Notes: generated from the letters alone by a model not told the origin. DNA of 35,769 nucleotides from a candidate division WWE3 bacterium RIFCSPLOWO2_01_FULL_39_13 (GCA_001772665.1 MEVH01000007.1:41107-76875); one strand, 5' to 3'; counted from the first letter of the stretch, positions 22,812-30,956 are shown. A program made the numbers and translations.

Positions 22812-23258
22812 ATGGATATAAAAATCATTAAAAAACTAAGAGAAGAAACAGGCGCGGGAGTAATGGATGCCAAAAGAGCGCTAGAAGAAACCAGAGGCGA
22901 TTTTAAAAAGGCTAAAGATTATTTGCGTGAGAAAGGAATAGAGAGAGCTGCAAAAAAATCTGACAGAGAAATAAAGGCTGGAAGAATTTTTGCTTATATT
23001 CACGCCAATGGAAAAGTGGGGGCTTTGGTAAAACTTGGGTGCGAAACAGATTTTGTTGCAAAAACTGACGAATTCGAAAAGCTTGGGACAGAAATTGCTA
23101 TGCAGACGGCAGCAATGGATCCAAAAGATGTAAAAGATCTTTTAGAGCAGGACTATATAAGAGATCCTTCTAAAAAAATAAAAGACCTTTTAACCGAAAC
23201 TATAGCCAAAATAGGAGAGAATATAACACTTTCCCAGGTTTCAAGAGTTGAGATATAG
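22812..23258 (+). CDS. tsf: elongation factor Ts, short form
   Basis: The 148-residue protein exchanges GDP on EF-Tu. It has the UBA-like N-terminal domain (IKKLREETGAGVMDAKRALEE), the linker, and one core subdomain with LGCETDFVAKTDEF, then ends ITLSQVSRVEI. E. coli EF-Ts has about 280 residues with two core subdomains; this keeps one, like the short forms of Thermus and other groups. ATG 22812 is chosen because TTTGAGG lies 6 nt upstream; the open frame begins 12 bp earlier at a TTG. It is 15 bp after rpsB. Confidence 0.95.
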   Translation: MDIKIIKKLREETGAGVMDAKRALEETRGDFKKAKDYLREKGIERAAKKSDREIKAGRIFAYIHANGKVGALVKLGCETDFVAKTDEFEKLGTEIAMQTAAMDPKDVKDLLEQDYIRDPSKKIKDLLTETIAKIGENITLSQVSRVEI

Positions 23259-23281
23259 CATCTAAAACTGCCTTTTTGCAA

Positions 23282-24634
23282 ATGCATACAGACAAAGACG
23301 ATATACCAGGTGACTACAAGGATCATGTAGTAGATGATGTAGAATCCTTCCTTCGCAATTGCGGAACAAATGTTCCAGGAGAACACGGAGTTAAATCTGA
23401 CATCCCCTTAGAAAGACAGCAGGTCGACGATTATTTTACTTCGATATTCAATACATATGGCTATATTAAGGCTGGGGATCGTATAGCAAAATGGCTATCT
23501 GGCGAAATAAATACAGCGCTGGATGGTATTAGTATGCCCGTTCTTACAAGACAATTTCAAGAATATCTTTCAGGAAAAGAAAGATTTGAAGTAGTTGTCC
23601 AGATGATCCGAACGTATAGGCTGCTTCCGTACGCAACAGATGAAGATTTTTTTGGGGAATTGCTGTTAGGTTTATCAGATATTATTACGGACTATCATAA
23701 TTATCTTGAGAGAGACGAAGTTGACAATCTACTGGACGGCCTCTTAAGTGGTCACCAGAATGCATTAGAGGTGGACGAATCTTCAAGCAGAGATCACATT
23801 GCACACGATTTGTTTTTACTAATGGGGTTATATGTTTTAGATGCGCGTATAGGTTACGAGTCTGTTGTTCGTAGTTTGTCTGATCCTGAAATTGATTTAG
23901 CAGAAGAATCAAAAATCCGCTCAGATTTAATAGAACTGAATAATTATATAGAGATGATCAATTTGTATAGAGTTATGTTAGATCATGCTGCTGAAGATGG
24001 TCTGTCAGTTCCTTCATTATGGTTAGATTTTGAAAATAAGGATCTAGTGGGAAAAGTTGTGAAATCCAGAAAGATAGTTGAGGAAGTCCTTTGCGAAATG
24101 GGTGAAGTTTTAAAATTACAATCATGCAATGCTGTAGGAAGAGCGCGAGCCCTTCTTAAAGGAACAGATAGAACGATGAGGCTCTTGAATACAAGAAAAA
24201 CCGATCCATACGAAGCTGTAAAGTCTTTAAGAAAATCCGGATTCATGCTGCTCCGTAACGAGTGTAATGACCAGAAAACGAGAGTCGAAAGTGATGCTCT
24301 GGCAAGATACTTGATTGATTCGTTAGCAATTGTAAGCCTTAGAGCTATTAAATTTGCATACGTATTTAAAACGGATCTCGTTAACCAAGAACATGATTTA
24401 CGACGTGAGTTGGAGCTTACTAGGGTATGCCCTACTTATTTGCTTCAAGCCCTGAAATTACATCTGGCTGCAGCGTACTTAGAATGTGAGCGGCGTGAAA
24501 GAGATGCTAAGCTGATTTATTCACAACAGCCGTTTTCATATGTGCATCATGTCATAGATAGTTATGGGAGGGTCGGAAGAGTTTGGGAAATTTACGAATG
24601 TGCTTTAGAGTTAGAAAGAGAATACAGGTCATGA
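23282..24634 (+). CDS. hypothetical protein, 450 aa, pyrH position (paralogue A)
   Basis: I do not recognise the family. It is soluble, strongly helical and acidic, without membrane segments, and begins MHTDKDDIPGDYKDHVVDD. The last 160 residues resemble the neighbour at 24702: both have an LLRxE segment, then ELxxTR followed shortly by PxxLLxAxKL. It lies 23 bp after tsf on the same strand, where pyrH normally sits between tsf and frr, but has no amino-acid-kinase motifs. An open frame extends 6 bp upstream from a TTG. Regulatory or structural roles are open. Confidence 0.75.
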   Translation: MHTDKDDIPGDYKDHVVDDVESFLRNCGTNVPGEHGVKSDIPLERQQVDDYFTSIFNTYGYIKAGDRIAKWLSGEINTALDGISMPVLTRQFQEYLSGKERFEVVVQMIRTYRLLPYATDEDFFGELLLGLSDIITDYHNYLERDEVDNLLDGLLSGHQNALEVDESSSRDHIAHDLFLLMGLYVLDARIGYESVVRSLSDPEIDLAEESKIRSDLIELNNYIEMINLYRVMLDHAAEDGLSVPSLWLDFENKDLVGKVVKSRKIVEEVLCEMGEVLKLQSCNAVGRARALLKGTDRTMRLLNTRKTDPYEAVKSLRKSGFMLLRNECNDQKTRVESDALARYLIDSLAIVSLRAIKFAYVFKTDLVNQEHDLRRELELTRVCPTYLLQALKLHLAAAYLECERRERDAKLIYSQQPFSYVHHVIDSYGRVGRVWEIYECALELEREYRS

Positions 24635-24701
24635 TTATAATAGAGTGTTTTTTCCGATAAAGTAGCTGGGTTAATTTAGCTTTATTTCCTGCTTAAAATT
24701 T

Positions 24702-25442
24702 ATGCCAGATCCAGATGAAGTTTGTAAATCCGGAGGAGCTGATTCTCCTACATGGGTCGGTATTGACACCGCTGAATTTGTAAAAGGGGTGGTGGCCACA
24801 ATTGAATCATCATCTGGTGTGACTATCGACCAAGAACTTGGTTTTCTGGATAGAAGGTGGCCAGAAATTTTAGATGGAGATGTCCCAAGGTTAGTCGAAG
24901 AAGCAGTCGTGATAAGCAGAAATACGCTAGAAGAAGCCTTAGCACTTCTCGTACAGTACCATCTTGATCTTCGATCAATTGAAATAGTTACTACAATTTC
25001 TGGTTTTAAACCACCAAAAGAAAATTATTTCCCGACTTTTTTAAGGCTATTGCGTGATGAAGCAGAAGATACTAAAGTGCGCGAACAAGCTAGACTCCTC
25101 GCTACCGATTTCGCTAAAATGGCTCTAAATCTTAATCTCTTAAGACCATCCTTTGTTTACACTCATTTTTGGAAATTTGTTAGGTGTGATAAATGCGATG
25201 ATGATACTGAGTTGATAGATACTAGAAAGAATATAACACCAGCGAACTTGTTAGCTGCAATTAAGCTTCAAGTTCTTAGTACTTATTGCGTGAACCAAAG
25301 TCATGCAAGTAAATCGTGGAGATTTCCTGAAGAGGCAATAGCTAAAGATGAACTCAGATTAATTAATAAGAAATTTGCTAATTTATGCCGTCTCCATAAT
25401 TTAATCGCTGTTCTTGGTTATCAAGGCTTGATATCTACTTAA
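24702..25442 (+). CDS. hypothetical protein, 246 aa, pyrH position (paralogue B)
   Basis: I do not recognise the family. It is mainly helical and acidic in its first third (VWGIDT-like start is WVGIDTAEFVKGVVATIE). A CDKCDDD segment near residue 165 has two Cys, followed by ELIDTRKNITPANLLAAIKL, which matches ELELTRVCPTYLLQALKL in the preceding gene with a two-residue gap. This protein therefore looks like a shorter relative of the C-terminal part of that one. It is 67 bp after the paralogue and 36 bp before frr. The ATG at 24702 follows a T/A-rich stretch with no clear ribosome-binding site. Confidence 0.75.
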   Translation: MPDPDEVCKSGGADSPTWVGIDTAEFVKGVVATIESSSGVTIDQELGFLDRRWPEILDGDVPRLVEEAVVISRNTLEEALALLVQYHLDLRSIEIVTTISGFKPPKENYFPTFLRLLRDEAEDTKVREQARLLATDFAKMALNLNLLRPSFVYTHFWKFVRCDKCDDDTELIDTRKNITPANLLAAIKLQVLSTYCVNQSHASKSWRFPEEAIAKDELRLINKKFANLCRLHNLIAVLGYQGLIST

Positions 25443-25478
25443 TTGCCTTATTGGGTTCTCTATGCTATTAATTAAACC

Positions 25479-26033
25479 ATGAAAGCAGATGATTTGGATT
25501 CTCATTTAAGCGAGATTGAGTCTTTTCTAGCTTCTGAATTGAGCAAGATGAGGTCAGGGCGGGCGACCACTTCTCTGGTTGATGATATTATGGTTGTGGC
25601 TTATGACGGAGCCGATCCTCTTCCGGTTAAAGAGCTTGGAATGGTTTCTGCTGATGATCCTCTTTCTATTACTATTACCCCTTGGGATAAGTCCATCTTA
25701 GAAAAAATTGAAACTGCGATAAGAAAATCGGGCAGGGGATTTAATCCAGTCAATGACGGCCAGGCTATACGCGTGCCTGTCCCTCCTATGACAGAAGAAA
25801 CCCGCAGGCAGAGAGTCAAAGAAATTTCGGCGCTGGTTGAGCAGTCAAAAATAAAGGTGAGGACGATCCGCCAGGACGTAATAAAATCGGTAGAAGAAAT
25901 GGAAGATACCGGAACAATTTCAGAAGACGACATGTTTTCGCAGAAAAAGCAGATAGAAGAAGCGGTATCGCAGACAAACCAGAAGCTTGAAAAAATGGGA
26001 AAAGATAAAGAAGCGGAATTAATGAGGCTGTGA
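25479..26033 (+). CDS. frr: ribosome recycling factor
   Basis: The 184-residue protein splits post-termination ribosomes with EF-G. It shows the family pattern: LSKMRSGRATTSLVDDIMVVAYDG, KELGMVSADDPLSITITPWDKS, IRVPVPPMTEETRRQRVKEI, and a long final coiled coil from VRTIRQDVIKSVEE. Length is normal. ATTAAT ends 6 nt before the ATG, so it may have its own leaderless promoter in addition to readthrough from the upstream genes. Confidence 0.97.
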   Translation: MKADDLDSHLSEIESFLASELSKMRSGRATTSLVDDIMVVAYDGADPLPVKELGMVSADDPLSITITPWDKSILEKIETAIRKSGRGFNPVNDGQAIRVPVPPMTEETRRQRVKEISALVEQSKIKVRTIRQDVIKSVEEMEDTGTISEDDMFSQKKQIEEAVSQTNQKLEKMGKDKEAELMRL

Positions 26034-26047
26034 GTCTACTTCATACC

Positions 26048-26077
26048 GGGGTTACCCCGTTTACCCTTGTCCCTAAA
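26048..26077 (+). repeat. 30-bp intergenic repeat, copy 1
   Basis: Starts GGGGTTACCCCGTTTACCC and ends GTCCCTAAA. It differs from the copy at 27364-27393 at two of 30 positions. Its GGGGT-ACCCC core is a short palindrome. The two copies flank rseP in direct orientation. Confidence 0.75.
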
Positions 26078-26227
26078 TAATATTGTTGTTGAGGTCTTTT
26101 TTGACGAGTTTATTTTTATGTTATCAAGTTGTTAGATTAGTTATGCAAATATGATCCTTTTGTATAAATCGCCGTTTTGTTCTAATATTAGAAAGACTCC
26201 CGCAGTAAGAAGATTATTTCACGAATC

Positions 26228-27364
26228 ATGATTCCTTCGATTTTGATTTTCATTTTAATACTTTCGCTTCTGGTTTTTGTTCATGAACTTGGGCATTTTA
26301 TAATGGCGCGGAAGTTTGGAATTAATGTCGAGGAATTCGGAATTGGGCTTCCTCCCCGGATATGGGGCAAAAAGATCAAAGGTACAATATATTCTATTAA
26401 CCTTCTTCCTCTTGGGGGATTTGTGAAAATAAAAGGAGAAGACTTTGAAGGCTACAATCCCAAAGACAAATCCAATTTTATTAACAAAAAACCTTGGCAG
26501 AAATCTCTTGTCCTTCTTGCTGGGATTATTATGAATCTTCTTCTGGCAGTAGTTATCTTCTATTTTATTCTTGGATTAAATGGTTTTAAATCGGCACCGA
26601 TACTGCTTTTACAGGATCATAACTTTCCTTTTGGCAAGGCAGAGCCGTCGCCGAATGTCATCACATTTATAGAAAGTGATTCTCCCGCGCAGAAAGCCGG
26701 TGTTCAGTTTGCTGATAAGATTATCAAGATGTCATACAAAGAGGATTTTGTCTATCCGCAGAATGTCGACGAAGTTAGGGCATTCGTTGAGAATAAAGCA
26801 GGGGAGAAAGTGATCCTTGATACAGTAAACATAAATTCAGGAGATAAAAATGACTATACCGTTGTGCCAGTTTACAACGGAGATTTGAAACAGCCGGCGC
26901 TTGGAATAGCCTTGTCTGACGCTGTTATCCTTGATTATAATACTGGAGTTGATCGCGTTTTTGCAGGATTTTTGCACGGATGGAATATTACAGGATATGC
27001 AATTTCGGTATTTGGAGGGATGATTTCTGCGAGCATACAATCCCGTGATGCCGGAATAGTTGCCGAAGGCGTGTCAGGCCCAGTAGGAATTTTCGGAGTG
27101 GTACGATCTGTTATTGAGTCTGGAGGCAAGAGAGTAGTTTCAACTATGTTTGATCTGACAGCGATTTTGTCTTTGTCTCTTGGTATTATGAACCTTCTGC
27201 CTATTCCAGCGCTTGACGGCGGAAGGCTCGTTTTTGTAGTTTCAGAATGGATAACCGGCAAACGCCCATCCCAGAAACTTGAAGCCCGCGCCCACCAAAT
27301 CGGATATTTCCTTCTTCTCGCACTTCTGCTTTTGATAACAGTAAAAGACATCCGTCGCTTATAG
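26228..27364 (+). CDS. rseP: RseP-type site-2 zinc metalloprotease with PDZ domain
   Basis: The 378-residue membrane protease has HELGH in the first helix, FGIGLPPRIWGKKIKGTIYSINLLPLGGFVKI, a second helix LAGIIMNLLLAVVIFYF, a PDZ domain (about 145-220, ESDSPAQKAGVQFADKIIKM), and the third active-site motif NLLPIPALDGGRL. It would cut anti-sigma factors or other single-pass membrane proteins after a first cleavage. The stop codon lies at the edge of the 27364 repeat. No dxr or cdsA is next to it, unlike in many bacteria. Confidence 0.95.
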   Translation: MIPSILIFILILSLLVFVHELGHFIMARKFGINVEEFGIGLPPRIWGKKIKGTIYSINLLPLGGFVKIKGEDFEGYNPKDKSNFINKKPWQKSLVLLAGIIMNLLLAVVIFYFILGLNGFKSAPILLLQDHNFPFGKAEPSPNVITFIESDSPAQKAGVQFADKIIKMSYKEDFVYPQNVDEVRAFVENKAGEKVILDTVNINSGDKNDYTVVPVYNGDLKQPALGIALSDAVILDYNTGVDRVFAGFLHGWNITGYAISVFGGMISASIQSRDAGIVAEGVSGPVGIFGVVRSVIESGGKRVVSTMFDLTAILSLSLGIMNLLPIPALDGGRLVFVVSEWITGKRPSQKLEARAHQIGYFLLLALLLLITVKDIRRL

Positions 27365-27393
27365 GGGTCACCCCGTTTACCCTCGTCCCTAAA
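27364..27393 (+). repeat. 30-bp intergenic repeat, copy 2
   Basis: Starts GGGGTCACCCCGTTTACCC and ends GTCCCTAAA, beginning on the last base of the rseP stop codon. Weak further similarity to the region after copy 1 (TTTTTGA..AGTTTA, GTTATCAAG/GTTTATCAAG) suggests a longer, decayed duplicated spacer. Confidence 0.75.
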
Positions 27394-27484
27394 AAACGGC
27401 TCATCCAAGCCCCTTTTTGAAAAGTTTAGAATTAGTTTATCAAGATGTCAGTTTTATAACATACAGTTTTACTGCAATTGTTGG

Positions 27485-27490
27485 TACAAT
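27485..27490 (+). promoter_or_regulatory. -10 box of proS
   Basis: TACAAT ends 7 nt before the proS ATG at 27498; a leaderless or near-leaderless mRNA is predicted. Confidence 0.5.
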
Positions 27491-27497
27491 TCATTAA

Positions 27498-28922
27498 ATG
27501 AATTTAACTCCTAAATCCAAAAACGTCAGCAAGTGGTATAACGAAGTTATATTAAAGGCTGAACTTGCAGATTATTCTCCTGTAAAAGGATGTATGGTTA
27601 TAAGGCCGGATGGGTATTCAATATGGGAAAATGTCCAGCGAATTTTTGACGCCGAAATTAAAAAAGCAGGTGTACGAAACGCCTATTTTCCCATTTTTAT
27701 TCCTATGAGTTTCCTTGAAAAAGAAAAAGAGCATGCTAAAGGGTTTTCACCAGAGCTGGCAGTTGTAACAAAAGGAGGAGGAGAAGATCTTGCTGAACCG
27801 CTTGCTGTAAGACCGACTTCAGAGACAATAATGTATCATCAATTTTCGAAATGGATTCAAAGCTACCGTGACCTTCCTATGAAGATAAATCAGTGGAATA
27901 ACGTTGTCAGATGGGAAAAAAGAACATATCTTTTTATGCGGACCACCGAGTTTTTATGGCAGGAGGCTCATACTGCGCATGCAACTCACAAAGAGGCTGT
28001 TGAAGAAGCGGAAAGGGCGTTGAAATCTTATATTGATTTATATAAAAACCATTTTGCTATATACGGAATAGCCGGCATAAAAAGCAAGTCAGAAAAGTTT
28101 GCAGGAGCAGAGAAAACCTATACTTATGAAGTATTGCTTCCTGGTGGCAAGGCGCTTCAGGCTGGTACCACTCACGATCTCGGGCAGAATTTTTCGAAGC
28201 CTTTTGAGGTCAATTTTACGGATAAAAATGGCAAATTGGATTATGTTTGGCAGACTAGCTGGGGATTGTCCACGAGAAGCATAGGAGGGTTAATCTTAAC
28301 GCACGGAGATGATAATGGATTAGTTATTCCTCCTGATCTTGCGTACTTACAGATAGTAATTGTTCCAGTTTTGTCAAAATCTAAGGAAGATACTGAATTA
28401 ATAAGCAAGTCGTGGGAAATAAAAGCGAATTTGGAAAAGATTTACCGAGTGGGATTAGATGAAAGACAAGAACATACATATGGCTGGAAGCTTAATGAAT
28501 TGGAGCTTAAAGGTATCCCTGTAAGGATTGAACTTGGCAAAAAGGAAATCGAGGAGCAATCGGCAACAGTTTATCGAAGGGATCTAGGCACAAAAGAGAA
28601 GGTTAAGTTCAACAATTTGGAAAAGTATATAGAAATCTTACTTAAAGATATACAAGATGGTCTCTTCGAAAAATCCCGCGAGTTTACTAAAGCGAATACG
28701 CACAGGGTAGGTGCCTATGATCAGTTCAAGGAAATTATGAGAACAAGCAGGGGTTTTATTGAGGCTTTCTGGTGTGAGTCAGAAGATTGTGAAATGAAGA
28801 TAAAAGAAGAGACGAAAGCCACGACTAGATGCCTTCCGCTTGATGCCAAGACAGAAAAGGGCAAATGTATTTACTGTGGAAAAGAATCTTCCCGCAGGTG
28901 GGTCTTTGCGCAGGCCTATTAG
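27498..28922 (+). CDS. proS: prolyl-tRNA synthetase, archaeal/eukaryotic type
   Basis: The 474-residue class II synthetase charges tRNA-Pro. Class II motifs: PIFIPMSFLEKE, RPTSETIMYHQFSKWI, the motif 2 loop WNNVVRWEKRTYLFMRTTEFLWQE, and motif 3 GLSTRSIGGLILTHGDDNGLVIP in pieces. The anticodon domain is followed by the C-terminal zinc-like domain (CESEDCEMKIKEE, KCIYCGK) and ends WVFAQAY. It lacks the editing insertion of the long bacterial ProS, so it belongs to the archaeal/eukaryotic-like form, also found in some bacteria. It is a single gene with its own -10 box. Confidence 0.96.
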   Translation: MNLTPKSKNVSKWYNEVILKAELADYSPVKGCMVIRPDGYSIWENVQRIFDAEIKKAGVRNAYFPIFIPMSFLEKEKEHAKGFSPELAVVTKGGGEDLAEPLAVRPTSETIMYHQFSKWIQSYRDLPMKINQWNNVVRWEKRTYLFMRTTEFLWQEAHTAHATHKEAVEEAERALKSYIDLYKNHFAIYGIAGIKSKSEKFAGAEKTYTYEVLLPGGKALQAGTTHDLGQNFSKPFEVNFTDKNGKLDYVWQTSWGLSTRSIGGLILTHGDDNGLVIPPDLAYLQIVIVPVLSKSKEDTELISKSWEIKANLEKIYRVGLDERQEHTYGWKLNELELKGIPVRIELGKKEIEEQSATVYRRDLGTKEKVKFNNLEKYIEILLKDIQDGLFEKSREFTKANTHRVGAYDQFKEIMRTSRGFIEAFWCESEDCEMKIKEETKATTRCLPLDAKTEKGKCIYCGKESSRRWVFAQAY

Positions 28923-28979
28923 ATTTCTTTAATTTTTAAATTATTCAGGTCTTTATGCTCTAAGTTCTAAATCCAGTGT

Positions 28980-28985
28980 TATAAT
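28980..28985 (+). promoter_or_regulatory. -10 box of HIT gene
   Basis: TATAAT ends exactly 6 nt before the ATG at 28992 (spacer ACCACC). Confidence 0.65.
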
Positions 28986-28991
28986 ACCACC

Positions 28992-29330
28992 ATGGATTGT
29001 ATTTTTTGTGATATTGCCGAAAAAAAGGCTCGGGCTAAGATTGCTTACGAAGATGATGAGTTTATTGCGTTCGAAAATATTAATCCGCAGGCTCCTGTGC
29101 ATTTGCTTGTGATGCCAAAAAGTCACTTTTCAAAACGGGACATGATAACGGGTTCCTTCGAGAATTTTTGGGATAAAATGATGCTGGTTGTGCAAAAAAT
29201 CTTGAAAATGAAGGAGCTTGATAAAACAGGATATAGGCTGGTAATAAACGGAGCGGGATATAACATAATCGATCACGAGCATATCCATATCTTAGGCGGA
29301 AAAGGCTGGCGTCCCGCAGATGATCTGTAG
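28992..29330 (+). CDS. HIT-family nucleotide hydrolase/transferase
   Basis: The 112-residue protein opens CIFCDIAEKKARAKIAYEDDEFIAF, with the CxxC seen in many bacterial HIT proteins, and ends with the histidine triad HEHIHILGGKGW. The middle His of the triad is the nucleophile. HinT-like members hydrolyse aminoacyl- and phosphoramidate adenylates. PVHLLVMPKSHFS is the usual HIT substrate-side segment. It precedes rpsU-yqeY, a common grouping, but has a separate promoter and a gap of 274 bp. Confidence 0.93.
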   Translation: MDCIFCDIAEKKARAKIAYEDDEFIAFENINPQAPVHLLVMPKSHFSKRDMITGSFENFWDKMMLVVQKILKMKELDKTGYRLVINGAGYNIIDHEHIHILGGKGWRPADDL

Positions 29331-29474
29331 AAGACAATTTGGGTATGTACCTGAAACAATATGCGTGTTATCGGATGTCAGATAGGGCTGGATTTGCCAA
29401 AAAAGAGTAAAAATTATAATATGAGCGGAGCGAGTATTACAGCATACCGCGTGCGTTAGCTCGCGGTAGTTGAT

Positions 29475-29480
29475 TATACT
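29475..29480 (+). promoter_or_regulatory. -10 box of rpsU
   Basis: TATACT with a predicted start near 29487. Just upstream is a 7-bp hairpin TACCGCG/CGCGGTA (29445-29468), and another TATAAT lies at 29415-29420, so a second start site is possible. Confidence 0.45.
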
Positions 29481-29486
29481 TTTTGC

Positions 29487-29604
29487 CATAACCAATCACT
29501 CCATAAGGAGTGCTAGGCAAAAAGGAGGCTACGGGCAGGGCAAAGCTAAACCTGTAGGCTCACTTTGAATTTGCAATAGTAATTTATCCGGGAGGTGTTT
29601 TTAA
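29487..29604 (+). promoter_or_regulatory. structured leader of rpsU-yqeY
   Basis: About 118 nt of leader. Hairpin 1: CACTCC-ATAA-GGAGTG (29497-29512). Hairpin 2: GAGGCTACGGG (29525-29535) pairs with CCTGTAGGCTC (29551-29561), 10 of 11 positions including one G-U, with GGCAAAGC in the loop region. The Shine-Dalgarno GGAGGTG (29591-29597) follows. I cannot match it to a known riboswitch; autoregulation by S21 or an unknown ligand are options. Confidence 0.5.
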
Positions 29605-29805
29605 ATGGCGGCAAAAGGTGCCGAAATAAACCTTAAAGAATCAAAAATGTCAGTTGAACAAGCTTTAAGGGAATTAAAAAATATGGTTGAAGAAGACATG
29701 CAGATACTGACCGACAACCGATATTACGTTAAACCCACAAAACAACGCAGAGAAAGGGAAAAGCGCAGAAAAGCAAGCATCCGCAAATATAACAAGTATA
29801 ATTAA
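29605..29805 (+). CDS. rpsU: 30S ribosomal protein S21
   Basis: The 66-residue protein joins the 30S subunit near the mRNA exit. The match is to EQALRELKNMVEEDMQILTDNRYYVKPTKQRRERE in pieces, and it ends in a basic helix RRKASIRKYNKYN. Length fits the family. GGGAGGTG lies 7 nt before the ATG, and it overlaps nothing; yqeY starts 2 bp later. Confidence 0.95.
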   Translation: MAAKGAEINLKESKMSVEQALRELKNMVEEDMQILTDNRYYVKPTKQRREREKRRKASIRKYNKYN

Positions 29806-29807
29806 GC

Positions 29808-30275
29808 ATGATTTTAGAAAGGCTGAAAGAAGACCTCACAAAGGCAATGTTCGAAAGGGATTTGAAAAAGGCAAATGCTATAAGGCTTTTGCTGGCTGAG
29901 TTTCAAAATGCCGAAATAGCTTTGTATCCGCAGGGCAAAACGCTTGATGAAACTGCCAAGACAGCCATTCTCAGCCGTGAGCACAAAAAGCGCAAAGAAT
30001 CCGCTGAAATATATGAAAAAGCAGGACGTCTGGAACTTTTAGAGCAGGAAAAATACGAGATTTCGATTATAGGGCAGTATCTTCCGAGTCAGCTTTCGGA
30101 TGAAGAGATAGAGGGTGCGGTGAAGCAGATAATTTCTGAAATGACGTCCAGCAGGAAAACTCCACTTAATTTTGGTGCTGTAATGAGCGCGTCAATGGCC
30201 AAGTTAAAAGGAAAAGCTGAAGGGAAAAAGGTTTCTGAGATTGTAAAAAGACTGACCTCTGGTACATCCTCATAG
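29808..30275 (+). CDS. yqeY: GatB/YqeY-domain protein
   Basis: The 155-residue helical protein begins ILERLKEDLTKAMFERDLKKANAIRLLLAEFQNAEI, then ILSREHKKRKESAEIYEKAGR and EKYEISIIGQYLPSQLSDEEIE, the YqeY signature. The domain is the tail of the GatB amidotransferase subunit and is thought to bind tRNA. It directly follows rpsU (2-bp gap), as in many bacteria, so it is co-translated. The C-terminal SKLKGKAEGKKVSEIVKRL part is the conserved tRNA-binding helix pair. Confidence 0.93.
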   Translation: MILERLKEDLTKAMFERDLKKANAIRLLLAEFQNAEIALYPQGKTLDETAKTAILSREHKKRKESAEIYEKAGRLELLEQEKYEISIIGQYLPSQLSDEEIEGAVKQIISEMTSSRKTPLNFGAVMSASMAKLKGKAEGKKVSEIVKRLTSGTSS

Positions 30276-30304
30276 ATTATAAATCTAAATGAAACAGATA
30301 TGCC

Positions 30305-30460
30305 GGGAAGTGCTTGCGTAAGCAGTCCTCCAAAGGCGGATAGGCACGGAAGTTTGCCGAATCAACTTCCTCGCTCTCGGCCTGATACCGATGTAATTGA
30401 ATATATCAATTCGAATACTCCATCAGGCCTGCGAGAGTCTGCTTCCTCAAGCACATTCCC
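30305..30460. ncRNA. 156-nt nested stem structure, unknown
   Basis: GGGAAGTGCTTG (30305-30316) pairs with CAAGCACATTCCC (30448-30460) with one bulge. AAGCAG (30320-30325) pairs with CTGCTT (30439-30444). CTCTCG and GCCTGAT (30374-30386) pair with ATCAGGC and CGAGAG (30422-30437, small bulge), enclosing AATTGA/TCAATT (30395-30411). A side hairpin GGAAGTT/AACTTCC (30348-30370) sits on the 5' strand. A TATAAA (30278-30283) could start a plus-strand RNA, but there is no T-run terminator. It lies between convergent yqeY and ybeY. Strand and role are unknown; a palindromic DNA element is the alternative. Confidence 0.55.
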
Positions 30461-30494
30461 AGCTTATCCCAAGTAATTAATTCTGGAATCGAAG

Positions 30495-30788
30495 TTACTT
30501 CTTGTGATGTATTCCTAAAAGGTGAAGTATTCCGTGTTCAGCAAGCTCTGCAATTTCGTGGCGAATGTCCTTATTGCCGTAGTTCTTCATCTGTCTTTTT
30601 GCCTGATCAATATTTACAATTACGTCCCCGATATAATATTCTCCATCAGGAATCTTTTCATTTATACTAAATGACAAAACATCAGTTGGATAATCCTTTT
30701 TCAAATGCTTCTTATTCAATCTCTGAATCTCATCATCCCCGACAAAATGAACATTTATTTTTGAATTCTTTTTAACCTCAAATTGCAT
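30495..30788 (-). CDS. ybeY: endoribonuclease YbeY (short)
   Basis: The metal-dependent RNase acts in 16S rRNA maturation and ribosome quality control. The protein has INVHFVGDDEIQRLNKKHLKKDYPTDVLSF in pieces and the zinc motif HGILHLLGIHH near the C-terminus. At 97 residues it is much shorter than E. coli YbeY (about 155), lacking sequence at both ends, but the three metal-ligand histidines are present. It is a single minus-strand gene facing the structured region at 30305-30460. Confidence 0.93.
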   Translation of the reverse strand: MQFEVKKNSKINVHFVGDDEIQRLNKKHLKKDYPTDVLSFSINEKIPDGEYYIGDVIVNIDQAKRQMKNYGNKDIRHEIAELAEHGILHLLGIHHKK

Positions 30789-30956
30789 AGTGTAATGATA
30801 GCAGTTTCATGAAAAAAGTTACGAAGCATACGCAGACCTGTTGGATAAATCTAGATGCAACACCAGGAATTCGCTCTAGCTATTGTCCTAGAGTTCAAGT
30901 TTGAACTTCCCCACCTGAGTCGCCGACAATTGCTCCAATAGCTCTAGTATTCAATG

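Noticed and set aside
30305..30460. Integron attC site
   Set aside because: The structure is palindromic enough, but the GTTRRRY and RYYYAAC core sites and neighbouring cassettes are missing.
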